Source: Neonectria sp. B-13
Lineage: Eukaryota; Ascomycota; Sordariomycetes; Hypocreales; Nectriaceae
Reading direction: 5' to 3'
DNA length: 64,000 bases
NCBI GenBank assembly: GCA_002682825.1
Contig: NOKP01000024.1
Span: 659,810-723,809, forward strand
This document shows, in pieces, positions 41,873-54,864 of this stretch (position 1 is its first letter; each line of letters begins with the position of its first letter). The notes under the pieces are model-generated. The model searched no databases. It was not told where the DNA came from and saw only the letters and a list, made by a program, of their open reading frames with translations. The position numbers and the translations under genes were made by a program.

Positions 41873-44800
41873 CTAGTAGTAGCTACCCCTAGCTCCTCTA
41901 CTACCCTAACTATAAAGCCCTTATCTATACTATATATAGCTATACTATTGCTAACCTAGCTAGCCATTTACTAAAGCAGTATACTAACCTAGACTAGCTA
42001 ACCTACTAGGGCCTTATTAAGCACTATAGCTAGTAGAGCCTTAGTAGCTCTAGCTAGCAGCAGCCATAAGGTAAGACTATAGCCCCTATTGCTAGACTGC
42101 CTATCTACTATAACTTCTACTACTAAAGATACTTTAACTTTATTACTATCAACTGGAAGTTATATAAGATATACTATAGCTAGGCCTACTAGGCAAAGGA
42201 TAAGTAGGCCTACTTAAGGCTCTAATACCTAGTCTAGGTTTAAACCTTCTTTCTATAGCTATTTAGGCAATGTTTCTTTCCTATAGATATAGCTATACTA
42301 ACCTTAGCTACTTTAACCCTAGCCTTAGCCCTAGCCCTAGCTATAGAGATAGGGATAGGGATAGGGATAAAGATAGAGACTAAAAAGCAGTAGGAGGCCC
42401 AGCTAGCTACTAGCATCCAGCAGCAATAGGACCATAAGTAAGACTAGCAGTAAGGGCTATAGCTCTAGATAGTAGAGGATAGTATAAGTAAGCATAAGGT
42501 TACTAACTGGCTTAAGTGAATAAGCTAGACTAATTACTTTAGTAGCAAGGACCTTAGCCCAATCTACCTAGCCAGCTAGATACCTAAGCTAGAGGACAAT
42601 ACTACTCTTAAGCTTATAGTTAAGGCTCTAGACTGGCTCTTCTTTAGCTATTGCATCCTAAGCCTCTAAGAGATACCCCTAATTAGCCAGCTATTCCTAG
42701 CTAGCCCTTATATATAGAGCCTATACAGCTAGCCCTTTGGCCCCCTCTAGGAAAAGACTAGTATAGACCACTATTTGGGCTATAGTAAGCGGTTTTTTTA
42801 CTATTATATAAGAGTCTTCCCTCTGGCTACTACTAACCTAGCTAGTTAGTACAGCATTTCCTTTACCTCTATACAATAGGAGGACCTAGTATAGCTCTAG
42901 GACCAGCTGTAAGAGACAACTACTACTATGGCTAGCATAGGTCCTAGCAAGGAAGCAAATACAGCCCTAGAAGAGAGGGTTTTATAGGCCCTAGCCGGCT
43001 TCTAGATGCAGCCACTGCCCTAGGACCCCTTTGCTAGCCTACTATAGCATTTTATTACAGTCCTAGGCATTAATAGCAAGATAGGGCAACTATAGCCAGC
43101 CTACTACTTTACCTATGTTCTCGCCAGCCTTATCTACACTGGCTGGGCCCTACTGGCTAAGGCTGTCCTCCCTTGCTAGGGCTAGACTACTGCTACTAAC
43201 CTACTCTAGCGGCTTGCTGTAGCAAGGGAAAGCTGGCTGTATAGCTCAAGTTATGCACCTATAGGCTATATCCTAAGCCTTCTGCTCTATGGAAAGAAGA
43301 TTGCCTTTAAGACTGGCAGCTGGCTGATGATTACCTAGAATAAGGAAGAAAGTCTACTCTATTTCTAGGGCCGGCCTTTTACTATAGAGACAATCCGCTA
43401 TATAATAAGGCAGATAATAATGGATGTAGAAGACCTCCTTTAGGATAGGCTTATGTTCTAGCCTAGGGTAGCTGAGCTAGCCGCTAGGCTAGTACACTAC
43501 TTTCTTATCCCTCTTACTACTATCTAGGACAACCTTACTTAGACCTAACATAGCCAGTCCTTTGTCTATACTAATGGCCTAGTTAGTAGGGAAAAGGAGG
43601 TGCTATAGAACCTTATAGTTAGGCCTTTGAAGAAGGAATTCCTTGATGGCTAAGAGGAGTGGAAATGGCCCTAGGTATAGTAGTACCTCTAGTAGGTTAA
43701 GTAGTTCTAGGAGCTGCTATTGCTCTTAGTGCACCTAACTAACTACCTGCTTAAGGGTATAGAGATTATAGGGCTATACTTAATTAATAGCATTAATAGG
43801 GACTATAGCCTCTTTATTATTAATAGTAAAGTTGTCCTTATTAGCTAGTACTATAAGTCCCTTACTCACTTTAATAGCCCTAAGGTTATCCTAAGGATCC
43901 TACTATACTAGGTTGGGTAGCTTATAGTATTATACATAATCTATATCTAGCCCTTTATAAACTGACTTTAGACTAACTATTAAGCCTCCTTTAATAAGAT
44001 CTATCTACTTAGTAACTTTATCTAATACTATAAAGAGAGCCTTAGTAGCCCCTAGGATAGCAGCCAGATATCTCAGGCCCTTATAAAATAGAGCTAGTAC
44101 TATAGTAGCTAAAGGGTTACCCTATAGCAATAGCAGTATATAGCTATTACTATTAGTAGAAGGTATACTCAAGCTAAAGGGATTAGCTAGACTGATTTTA
44201 ATAAGGCCAAGAGGAGGGATAAGAAAGCAGCTAAATGCTATAAGGATACAAAGGACTTAGCTGCTACTTATACAAGCTGTACTACTGCTGGCTATAGGGT
44301 TACTATTGATGTCCTAAAGCAGTTAACATTTAAGTCCTTAGAAGTCTTTAGCTAGGCCAGCCGCTAGTAGTACTACTTCCTTGGCTATAGGGACAATAAG
44401 GGGCTTATAGTAGAGCTCTAGCTAGAACTAAAAGGCAAGGGAAAGAGAGGGGAAGGGAATGAGAACCCTAAGGGAAAGGGGAAGAGGAAGGAGAGAGAAG
44501 GGGCAGAGGTAGAGGCAGAGGAAGAGGAAGAAGGAGAAGGCAGCTGTTAGTAGGAGAGGGGGTAGATCAAGAAGAGGCTGCCCCCCTTAGGCCTACTAAA
44601 GGCTGCTGAGCTAGCTGCTATAGCAGTAGCAGAGAGGGAAGGGGATATTATAGCCCTGGATGAGCTGCTTCTACTGTAGACCTTGCAGAAGGCCCTCTAG
44701 GACAATATAGCCCAGTTTTAGTTAGTATAGTAGAAAGAGGCTATACAGCTAGCTATAGCTAGGTAAACGCCCTTAGTAGCAGTCCTCCCTACTAGCGCTA

Positions 44801-46530
44801 GTAAGAGCCTTATCTTTATTGTCCTAGTCTTACTAGCTAGGGCTAGGATGACTATTATAGTAGCTCTCTATAGGGCACTAAAGGACCAGTTGGTTAGCTG
44901 CTGCTAGGAAGCTGGCCTGGACTGTTATAGCTGGCTAGAAGCTTAGGAGGCCTAGCTTATAGTGACTATTATCTCTACTAAAGCTACTATTATTAATAGC
45001 TTCCTATAGTAAGTAGTAAGCCTAAGCCTAAGCAGCTGGCTGGACTGGGTTGTCCTAGATAAATACTATCTGACCTTTATAGTAGCCCTAGCTTATAGGC
45101 AAAGGCTAAAAAAGCTAAGCTAGCTATAGGGCCTTAGCTGCCCTTTAGTCTTCCTTACTGGAATGCTACTACTATATAGGTAGTAAGACTTTAAGGCTAT
45201 TATACTGCTATAGATCCCTATCTATATCTAAGTCTTTAGCTACTGCTTTAACTTTAGCTTCTAGGTCTACTAGGTCTATAATAGCTAGGGGATTAGAGAG
45301 GTTAAGCAGTAGATACAGGCTTAAGCTAGCTACCTAAGGGCAAGGGAAAAGGGCATTATCTATTGTACTAGCTGTGCTATCTATAAGGCTCTAGCCCTCT
45401 AGTTGGGCTATTATTACTATTATGGAAGCTTAGAGGACTCTAATGCTGACTTTCTGGCTTAGTAGGAGCTTAGCTATGTCTAATGGAAGAAGGGGGAAAG
45501 CTAGTATATAGTAGCTACTATAGCCCTAGGCACTAGGCTTAATATTGCTATTATTGTTTATATTATCTACCTAGATATCCCTTATTCTATTATTGACTAT
45601 AGCTAGGAGGTGGGGTGAGCTGGGTGTATAGGGGAGCTGGTATAGGCTAAGGTTGTAGTTGAAGATAGAAACTGACCTCTAGGGAACTCTAGTGAAGATA
45701 CTTATTTTAATGTAGAAAGGCAGGAAGTTAATAGCTTAGTCTGGACCTAGGGGTGCTAGCACTATATCCTAGGCTAGTACCTAGATGGGGACTACTGTAG
45801 CTGCTGAGCTATCAGCCAGGCTGCCCTCCTCTGTAACAACTGCCAGCAGTAGGGCAAGCCGGCTGGCCTAGGGCTCTGCCTTCTCTGAGACTAAGGCCAG
45901 GCTAGCAGCCGGGAGCTGCAGGCCATGGAAGCTGCCTTAGAGGAAATCAGGGGCCTAGGGAAGATAGGCTGCTAGCCCTATTGGATGTTCTATGGGGCCA
46001 AGGAAGCTTGCTATCTGTAGTACAGCTGCCCTAGGGTCAGGTAGGCGGCGGTGGTGGCAGTAGTAGCAGTAGCTGAGGCCAGGTCGGGCAAAGGTAGCCT
46101 CTTTCACCTCTATTCCTTCGAGGGCTACATTAGCTTCCAAAGGCAAATCAGCTATTGTATAGCCGGCCCTACAGGCTAGGGCAGGGGCAGCCAGCTCCTC
46201 AGCTGCTTCTTCTGCCACCTCTCCCAAGCCCTCTGCCCTACTGGCTATAGCAGCTAGGGCAGTAGCTGCTGATATAAGCACATTGCCCTTCCCCTGGCCC
46301 TAGCTGCCTTCACCTAGCCTAAGCTGAGGGGCTAGATCAAGAAGGAAGTTATAGGCTGGGCCCTAAGGGACTAGAAGGAGTATTAGGGCTGGCTAGGGCA
46401 AAGGCACCCCTGGCTGGTCAGTGGGGAGGAAATGACCAATGCTATAGCTATCTTTAGCTGGGTAGTTAAGTGGTAGTAGTAGTAGTAGTAGCTAAATAGA
46501 GAGAAATAAGAAGGGGGGGCAAGGGTTAGA
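41873..46530 (+). pseudogene. RecQ-type (telomere-linked-like) helicase, E2a, RIP-decayed
   Basis: The start codon, ATG in E2b, is ATA here. A long N-terminal region without known motifs is followed by an acidic/basic low-complexity stretch (~44,430-44,560). Then come helicase motifs: Walker A as PTSASKSL (Lys codon 44803-44805), motif II as WVVLDKYYLTF near 45,050 (DECH changed by G-to-A), CPLVFLTGMLLL (motif III, TGT changed), IIYCTSC (motif IV) and QEVG-stop-AGC at 45,604-45,627 (motif VI QEVGRAGR with CGA to TGA and CGT to TGT). A Cys-rich tail (LLCNNCQQ) follows near 45,830, as in RecQ zinc-binding regions, and a run of TAG codons near 46,470 was probably poly-Gln. All changes fit RIP. 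Fungal telomere-linked helicases have this architecture and location. Confidence 0.82.
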
Positions 46531-49150
46531 ATTAGAATTAGAATAGGTATTATAAGAGAGAATAATAAATATATTAATTAGTACTATATGCTTAATAGAC
46601 TATAACTATTAGTTAAAGTAGCTTTAGTAAGCTTTATATACTTTAAAGCTTAGGCTAAAATAATCTAACTATATAATAATCCTTAGAGTTATAAGCTACT
46701 ATAATATAGAGAAGATTATATTCATTTTATTCTATTAAGAGTTAGACTAAAGTATAATATACTCTTAGAATATAGAATAGACTTCTATTAAACTATACTA
46801 ATTAGTATTATAATATAAATAGTAGGTTTAAGAGTATAAGGTAAGAGAGTATAGGGTAAGGGAGTATAGAGTAAGGGAGTATAGAGTAAGAGAGTATAGA
46901 GTAAGAGAGTATAGGGTAAGAGAGTATAAGGTATAGAATAGTATAGATAATATAGGGTATATAAACTTATACTATAAAAGGTATATAATAGAGAAGAAAG
47001 ACTTAAGATAGTAAGTTAATAAGGCTAATAGTATTTAAGAGTAAATAATAGAATAATATAGAGTTTAGGTTCTTAGAACTAACTCTATACTATTAGTAGT
47101 AGTATAATTATATATATATAAATATAATATAGAATATAATTATATAGTATTTATAAAGTTAAGATAGCTTAATATAGAAAAAGAGAAAAAAAGAAGAATT
47201 ATTATTTCTTTTATTATTTCTATTTAGAGTTTTATTAGTTAAGTAAGAAAAAAGAAAAAAAAAAGAATAAATATTTTAAAGCTAAAGTTAAATATACTAT
47301 AAAGATAATTATATAATAAAGGAATACAATAGAGTATAATATAGTATAGAATATTAATATACTTTAATACTAAATTGCTTAAATATAATACACTTATATA
47401 ATAAGGTAAGCTATTACTATAAAATAGAGCTAAGACTATTTACCCTAAGCTTAATTAAAAAGCTAATAATATAAAGTAGAATAGGCTAAGTAAATAGTTT
47501 AGTAAATAGTATAAAGTAGATTAATATTAGAACTAAGATAGATATTATAAACTAAGAAGTATTCTTTAGTTTAATTATACTAAAGGAATAGTTTTACTAT
47601 CTAAGCTAAGTAAGTATAAAAGTTAAGAGTAAAAGTAGGTATAAAATAGTAGATAAAAGTAAAATTAGAATAGCTAATATAAGAAAGTATAAGGTAGTTA
47701 GCCTAAAGGGGTATAGGGTAGTTAATACTAATACTTAAAGAGTATAACTAGGGCTAGAGACTATAGGGTAGCTAATGTATAAGGCTAACCTAAGATAGTA
47801 GATAGAAAAAAGATATACTTACCTATCTTAGTCTTAATAACTACTAAGAAAAGAATAGAGAATATCTTTTAGCTTTAAAGTAAATAAGAAAGATAAAAGC
47901 TATTAATACTCTATAGCTAAAAGCTATTTAAGTATAAAGCTAATACAACTATAATACATTCTTAATAATAGTATAACTATATTTATTTTCTTTAAAGATA
48001 GTAAAGAGGGAAAAAAATTGATTGCTCTAGGTTGGTATAGCTAAGCCTTTTAATCCGGCTGTTTAAACTAATAATATAAAGGTAGAGGCTAGTGCCTTAC
48101 TTCTCCTATAGCTCATAAAGACTTAATAATATAGGATTTATATTATACTTAGAAGAGGTCTATACTTAGGGCTTAAGATAACTGGAAAAGGTACTAAGGA
48201 CTAAAGTTAAGTAAGTAATAGCCTTAGACCTACTCTAGACTAGCTATTAAGTAGGCTCTTTAGCTGCCCTTGCCTATTGCTAGAAAGAGGTAGCTAAAAC
48301 CCCTATTTGCTGCTGAGTAAGCTAGGTTTAACTTAAGGTCTTCTAGGTTCTCTATAGTATAAGGAGGCTCTCTGCTTGAAAAAAGGCATATTAGCTCTAT
48401 TGTATTAACTGTTAGACTATAACCCTCTGTTAGCTGCTTTATTAAGCTGGCTTCTGGACTTTTGCTATATAAGGCTTCTATTGCAGCTAGACTATAGGCC
48501 GATAGCCAATTACACTGCTAAGGGCAGGGTCTATTGTAGCTCATTAGAGCTGTAATACGGCTGAAAAAGGGGCAAAGAATACGGGCTAGGGCTGGAATTG
48601 AACCCTAAGACCATAGGTTGTACTGTTTAGTAGATGGCAATTAACTTTAGGTATAAAATCGAAACATACTAGCATGCTATAGGGCAGGCAGCAATTGGAA
48701 TATAGGTAGTTGGCAATTAGCAGTTTCTCAACCATAAGATATAGAGTAAGTCTGAAAGTTAGATAAAGTATTACCCTTAATTATATGATTCAAACTATAG
48801 TCTTATTTCCTACTAATCTATACTCTTTATAATGCTATATTATATCTTCTTCTTAATATAGTTTTTAATGTTCCTTAGCTAATAGGGGTAGTATGTATAG
48901 ATCAATAAATCAGAATACTACCTACTCCTATTAGGATGCAGTAGCTACTATAGCTATAGTACTAATAATTAACCAAAGAAAAGTAAACTGTATTTTAGAG
49001 AAGAGAAAAAGGAGCATAGAATAGTAATAAATAGAAAGGAATTTTCTATTCTATTCTATTTTACTTTCTCTTTAAAAGTAATAGAATAGAGTACTTTTCT
49101 TATTTATAAGAACTCTATATTCTTAGTTATTATACTTATAAGACTATTGT
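46531..49150. other. AT-rich DNA between helicase loci
   Basis: About 2.6 kb, mostly TA-rich. It contains the 15-bp tandem repeat at 46,834-46,938. The near-normal part around 48,540-48,620 has a match to a pol III B box on the minus strand (GGTTCAATTCC, about 48,592-48,604), possibly a tRNA-derived remnant. The portion next to 49,150 is probably the leader of the helicase gene that follows. Confidence 0.5.
46834..46938. repeat. 15-bp tandem repeat, seven units
   Basis: Seven units of GTATAGRGTAAGRGA in register every 15 bp, in AT-rich DNA. Confidence 0.9.
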
Positions 49151-52100
49151 TATTAAGTGCTAGATTGAACTATATCTCTATGTACTACCCTATAAGCTAG
49201 GTAGAGTATAGATTAAGAAGGCATAGGCATAAGTAGCTAAGCTTAATATCATTTAAGAATAGGATAGTATTCTTAGAATGCTAGTTCTACTGGATAATAG
49301 TATACTGATTAAAGCACTTAGAAGGCCTAAGACTGGAGGGTTTTAATGTACATTCATGCCTAACTACTGTTTTATAGGCTCTAGGTTAAAGAGAATCCAA
49401 GAGCATCTAAGAGGTGTTTACTAATGGGATCAAAAGCTTAAAGGGGGCTGCTGATCAATTGCTTAGGCTGAGGAGGAGTAGGTAATTGTACTATAGAAAA
49501 GTAGGGTCTTATATTAATGGTTCTTTACTAAGGGTTCCTATAGTGAATACTTTAAGGTTATAAGAGGCTAAGATCTTTATGCTTTAAGGGCTAAGGTACA
49601 AAGAGTGAAAGTAAATATCTAGTAGGCCCTAGAGGCATTCTAGTCAAAGGCAATATATATCTAGAAGCAAGAGGCTAAAGATATTAAGGAGTAGAGCGAT
49701 TTCACTTCCCTGGCTATATGGCTCTACCGGCTTAGAGTAGCTACCTACCTAAAGGAATTCAGTAGAAAGAAGGAGTTCCTATAGGGTCTAATTTCACTTT
49801 AATACACTATTAACCTAAATGACCCAGAGAGCAATAGCAATAACAACTAACTCTAATATATACACTCTATAGTTAAGTGTCTTATCTACTGTATAATAGC
49901 TACTATAAAGCCAAGTATTATCTTATAGAATGTACTATTTAAGGTTAACTAGAAGGAGTTCAATAAGGAGTAGAATATACTATTCTACTTTAGGTTTAAG
50001 TAGGTGACTTAAAAGAGGTATATTATAGTATATCTATAGCTTTTAGTGTATATTGTCTATACTATAGCTTTTAAGGATCCAGCTGACTGACTACTGTTTA
50101 AGCTTAGTAAGTAGTAGTCTACTGTATATAGGGCTATAATATAGTATGTAGATAATCTGACTGATATACTAGAAGAGTATAATAGTAACCTAAAGGTACT
50201 ATAGATAACCAAGCTATACACTCTACTAAAGGAGGCCATATTAGAGCTTTATATCTTTGTTCTTAATCATTTTATAAAGACTATAGAGTACTAAAGTATT
50301 CTTATTAGCTTCTTAATAATGCTTAACCTTTATAAGGATAATATATAAGAGACCTATAGTAACTTTATATCTAAGCTCTCTACTATTATAGCTATCTTAT
50401 GTCTTCTGCTCATTAAGTATACTATTAATAAAAGAGTCTAGTCTATCCAATAAAAGAGATAATAAGGCTAGAGTAAAAAGGATATAGAAGAGAATAGTCT
50501 AAGCTATTTTAAACTCATCTCTAAGATAATACACTGATTTATAGTTAGGGGTAATTAAGGCTAAGATACTATACTAATATAGTTCATTATATAACTTTAT
50601 AATTATAGTATAATAGTAGATAGTAATAAGGCTATGAATAGTTCTATTAGCTAGGACTAGAATAATGCTATCTATAAGGGCCTTTAGATTAATATCCTTA
50701 GTGTTTAGTTAATACTTTAGTCTGCTCTATGATAGGCTGAATTACTACTCTATATAAAGTTGCTTTTCTACTAGGATTTTAAGGATTAATTACTAGCTGA
50801 GCTTAGGCTATCTGAGATCCTATAGGATAATCTCATTGATAATGCTACTAATGCTACTATTGGCCACTCGTTTGTAGAGAGCCTCTTCCAGCTGGACCTT
50901 ATGAGTAAGGGCTGGCTCTTTTGAAAGATATAGAAGGATAACAAGCTCCAAAGGGGCTAGGTCTAGTCCAACCTAGAGACTGGGTTTATACTCTATAAAA
51001 AGGCCATATTGCACTATAGGATAGATCTAGAGGAGTTTCTTAAGGTTCTCTTATTTCTTATCTATCTTAGTAGTAGGCAATTAGTATAATCACTTAAGCT
51101 CCTTACCCTATAGTATTGTAATACTATGAACAGTGGGGTATAGAATATCTTAGTGGACTATAGACTTATTATGCTTATTACTAGCTACTATAAAGGGTTC
51201 TTAAAGACAGAATAACTTAAGATTATCCATTAGTTTATACCCTAGGAGGTTAGTATTCTCCTGGTCTATTATCTCTAACTTGTGCTACTGTACTAGGAGG
51301 ATGCATAAGCTAATGTTTAGGAGGTTGACCAGTTTAGCACTAGTCTCTAGGCTACTAAGGAGACGTTGAATGATAATGTGAGTGATAATGACAGTGAGTA
51401 TGGGTCAGATTCAGAGGAAGCTGAATGTGAGAGAGGGCTGTAGCAAGAGCCTAGGTAAGGACTGTACTAGGTTAGCCCTAGGTAGCACTGGACATTACTC
51501 TGAATGATCTGCATTCTGTAATAGATAAGCTAACCTGCTTATAAGAAGAGGGTTACTATTAGCAGTTGGAGGTATCTCTTGATTGCGTTTATATACTAGT
51601 ATTTCCAGAATGCAACCATAGCCTATATAACCTTTATAGGAAAGGTAGATAAGGGCTATAGTAGTAGTAGTAATAATAAGGGTAATAAAGATAGCCTATA
51701 GGATATCTAAGCTGGGTATAAGTCCTTAGTCATAGGCCTAGTCTATAGGCAGCTTATTACTAAGGGCTACTTTAAGATAAATGAATAGTACATTAACTTC
51801 TAGCTCATTAGCTAGAAGTAGTATAAGCTTCTTAGGTTTCTATCTACTATTACTAGGTTCAGGGAGGTTCTTATGCTTAAGCATAAGCAGAAGAACCTAT
51901 TGCTATATTACAAAGTGATATAAGAACTTTAGCTCTAGTAGTAGAAGGTCCTATGGTAGATCAATATCGATTGTAAACTGTACTACCTATATAGGGACTA
52001 GATGCACTTCTAGGGTAGACAGTAGGAAGCAGTTAAGTCAATCATAATAAATAAGAGCCTGGTCATAGTAGTAATAGGGACTAGCACTGGTAAGAGCCTT

Positions 52101-52656
52101 TGCTTTATGCTGCTAGCTATAAGCTGCCCTAGTGGAGTTATAGTTATAGTTATTCTACTTATCTCTCTCTAGGGCAATATACTAAACCAGTGCTAGAAGC
52201 TGAACATCTCCTACGCTAAGTAGAGGAGCAACTAGGTTCCAGGGAATATCTCAATCATGTTTATAATGCCTAAGTCAGCTATAATGAAGCAGTTTTAGGA
52301 CTATATTAAGTTGCTATAGGTTATAGCATGGCTAGACTGATTCATTATCAATGAGGCTCATACAATCCTCAAGGGCACTAGAGCGTTCTGACCTATACTA
52401 CAAGAGCTGGGCGGCCTTGCCTTCGTCGGAGTGCAAATGGTCTACCTTACTGCAATGCTCCTACCAACCCAAGAGGATATGCTCTTTAGCCTCATTCATA
52501 TAAAGCATAAGGATGTCGTTATAATCCGGATGAGGACAGTATGCACTAACGTTGCCTATAGCGTAAGGACCATCCCAGTTGCAACTGCGGCAGAGGCGGC
52601 GGCAGCAGCCCCTCTTGCAGTCAGAGAGGTCATCGACCGGAAGCTGGAGGAGTACC
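49150..52656 (+). pseudogene. OrsD-RecQ helicase gene, RIP-decayed and 3'-truncated
   Basis: A single frame carries the whole remnant. Near 49,347 a zinc-finger-like stretch reads CTFMPNYCFIGSRLKRIQEH followed by LRGV, an OrsD-type CC-HH motif. A long N-terminal region follows with many TAA/TAG codons at Gln positions. At 52,077-52,100 the Walker A motif reads GTSTGKSLCFML (Lys codon 52092-52094), then PLISLQ-like and FIMPKSA segments. Motif II is FIINEAHTIL near 52,350 (DEAH with Asp to Asn), and motif III is VYLTAMLLP. From 52,431 the frame is fully open (81 codons, ending TIPVATAAEAAAAAP, then a cut). It is cut at 52,656 by E1b, so motifs IV-VI are missing. Protein family: fungal RecQ-like, telomere-linked-type helicase, distinct from E2. 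Confidence 0.82.
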
Positions 52657-53094
52657 TAGCTACTATTTACAGTTGATCACTCAGTATTCAGACAGCCCCT
52701 AGCCAATCACAATGGCCCAATGTTCTATACATAGACTATTATAGAGCAATCAGATTTCAGTAGGATTAGAATGCTTATTGGTGCTATAGTTTATCTTTAG
52801 TAGAGACTTAGGTTTATAGCTAATATAAGTTCTAGGAAATATCTAGGTTTCTATAGACTATTACTATAGAGAAAAGTAAAATTAAAGTAGCTAATAAAGT
52901 AAGTAAAGATAAGAAGTGAAAAAATAGAAAGAAAAAAAGAAAAAAGAAAGAAGAGAGAAGAGGAGGAAGAAGGAAAAGAGGTAAAGGAAAAAGAGTAAGT
53001 ATATACTTAAGATCTCAACCAACTTCCCCCCTAACATAATACATATTATTATTTACTTTAAATCTTCAATAGTAGTAGATTACAATATGGAAGA
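52657..53094 (+). repeat. E1 leader, copy b, truncated nine bases into the gene
   Basis: 438 bp matching 40,506-40,944. It includes the OrsD-gene start ATGGAAGAC at 53087-53095 and then switches to E2b at CCTAACC. Less mutated than copy a in its first part (GTATTCAGACAGCCCC). Confidence 0.8.
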
Positions 53095-53471
53095 CCTAAC
53101 CACTAGGCCACAGTCATTGAGTGCATTATTAACATACTTAATAACCATTTCCACTGCTGCCATTGGTTATAGCTGCGGCGCACAGGCCCGCCGATAGAGC
53201 CTGACGCACTTAATGACTGGAATGCACTTAATGACCGCTCTATAGCCAATCAGGACATAGGGAAAAAGAAAGAAAAGGGGAGATCAGTCTAGGAAAAAGA
53301 AAGGAAGGAAAAGGGAAAAGGGAAAAAGAATAAGAATAGAGAGAGAAGAGCAGAAGAGAAGAGAAGGAAAGGAAAGGAAAGGAAAAGAAAGAAAAGGAAA
53401 GGAGAGGGAAGGAGAGAGGAAGGGAGAAAGGGAGGGAGGGAGGGAGGAAAAGAAGAGAGAGAAAAAGCTTC

Positions 53472-53502
<31 letters not shown>

Positions 53503-54864
53503 CTCTCTTTCTCTCTACAACATCTAGAGCAATAAGACCAGCCTAAGCTATTACTATGGCTTCTACTAGTAGTAGCTGCCTCTAGCTCCTCTACTACCCT
53601 AACTATAAAGCCCTTATCTATACTATATATAGCTATGCTATTGCTAACCTAGCTAGCTATTTACTAAAGCAGTATGCTAACCTAGACTGGCCAACCTACT
53701 AGAGCCTCATCAAGCACTATAGCCAATAGAGCCTTAGCAGCCCCAGCCAGTAGTAACTACTATAGGGCAAGGCTATAGCCCCTATTGCTAGGCTGCCCAT
53801 CCACTATAGCTTCCACTGCTAAAGATACCCTAACTTTATTACTATCAACTGGAAGTTATACAAGATATACTGTAGCTAGGCCTACTAGGCAAAGGATAAG
53901 CAGGCCTGCTTAGGGCTCTAGTGCTCAGTCCAGGTCTAGACCTTCTTTCTACAGCCATCTAGGCAATGTTTCTTTCTTATAGATACAGCTGCACTAACCT
54001 TAGCTACTCTAACCCTAGCCTTAGCCCCAGCTCTAGCTATAGAGATAGGGATAGGGATAGGGATAAAGATAGAGACTAAGAAGCAGCAGGAGGCTCAACT
54101 AGCTGCTAGCATCTAGCAGCAATAGGACCATAAGTGAGACTAACAGTAAGGGCTATGGCTCTAGATAGTAAAGGATAGCATAAGTAAGCATAAGGTCACC
54201 AACTGGCTTAAGCAAACAGGCTAGACCAACCACTTTAGTAGTAAGGACCTTAGCCCAATCTACCTAGCCAGCTAGATGCTTAGGCCAGAGGATAATACTG
54301 CTCTTGAGCTTATAGTCAAGGCTCTAGACCAGCTCTTCTTTGGCTACTGCATCCTAGGCCTCCAAGAGATGCCCCTGATCAGCCGGCTGTTCCTAGCTAG
54401 CCCCTATACACAGAGCCTATACAGCCGGCCCTTTGGCCCCCTCTAGGAAAAGACCAGCATGGACTGCTATTTGAGCTACAGCAAGCGGTTTCTTTGCTAT
54501 TGCATAAGAGTCCTCCCCCTGGCTGCTGCCGACCTAGCTGGTTAGTACAGTGTTTCCTTTACCCCTGCACAACGGGAGGACCTAGCGCAGCTCTAGGACC
54601 AGCTGCAAGAGACAGCTATTACTATGGCTAGCATAGGTCTTAGCGAGGAAGCAAATGCAGCCCTAGAAGAGGGGGTTTTGTAGGCCCTAGCCGGCTTCTG
54701 GATGCAGCCACTGCCCTAGGACCCCTTTGCCAGCCTGCTATAGCATTTCGTTGCAGTCCTAGGCATTGATGGCAAGATAGGGCAGCTGTAGCCGGCCTAC
54801 CACTTTACCTATGTTCTCACCAGCCTTGTCTACACTGGCCAGGCCCTACTGGCTGAGGCTGTCC
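53095..54864 (+). mobile_element. E2 element, copy b, 3'-truncated
   Basis: About 1,770 bp matching the first part of E2a, with fewer RIP changes. ATG 53556 is intact where E2a has ATA. The N-terminal helicase-protein region keeps frames such as EEANAALEEGV and WMQPLP, but several stops remain. The purine run 53,352-53,467 (116 bases) is followed by pyrimidines to 53,516. It ends abruptly at GCTGTCCTA, where E1 begins; E2a continues for about 3.4 kb beyond the matching point (43,170). Confidence 0.85.

Larger units (their letters stand above)
41436..46530 (+). mobile_element. E2 element, copy a, carrying a RecQ-type helicase
   Basis: Begins CCTAACCGCTAGGCC at the point where the preceding gene is cut. 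The first ~1.7 kb matches 53,095-54,864. Order: GC-rich leader with repeated GCACTTGATGACCG-like words, a purine/pyrimidine mirror tract, then the decayed helicase gene. The 3' end is not defined; coding character fades near 46,530. Confidence 0.75.
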
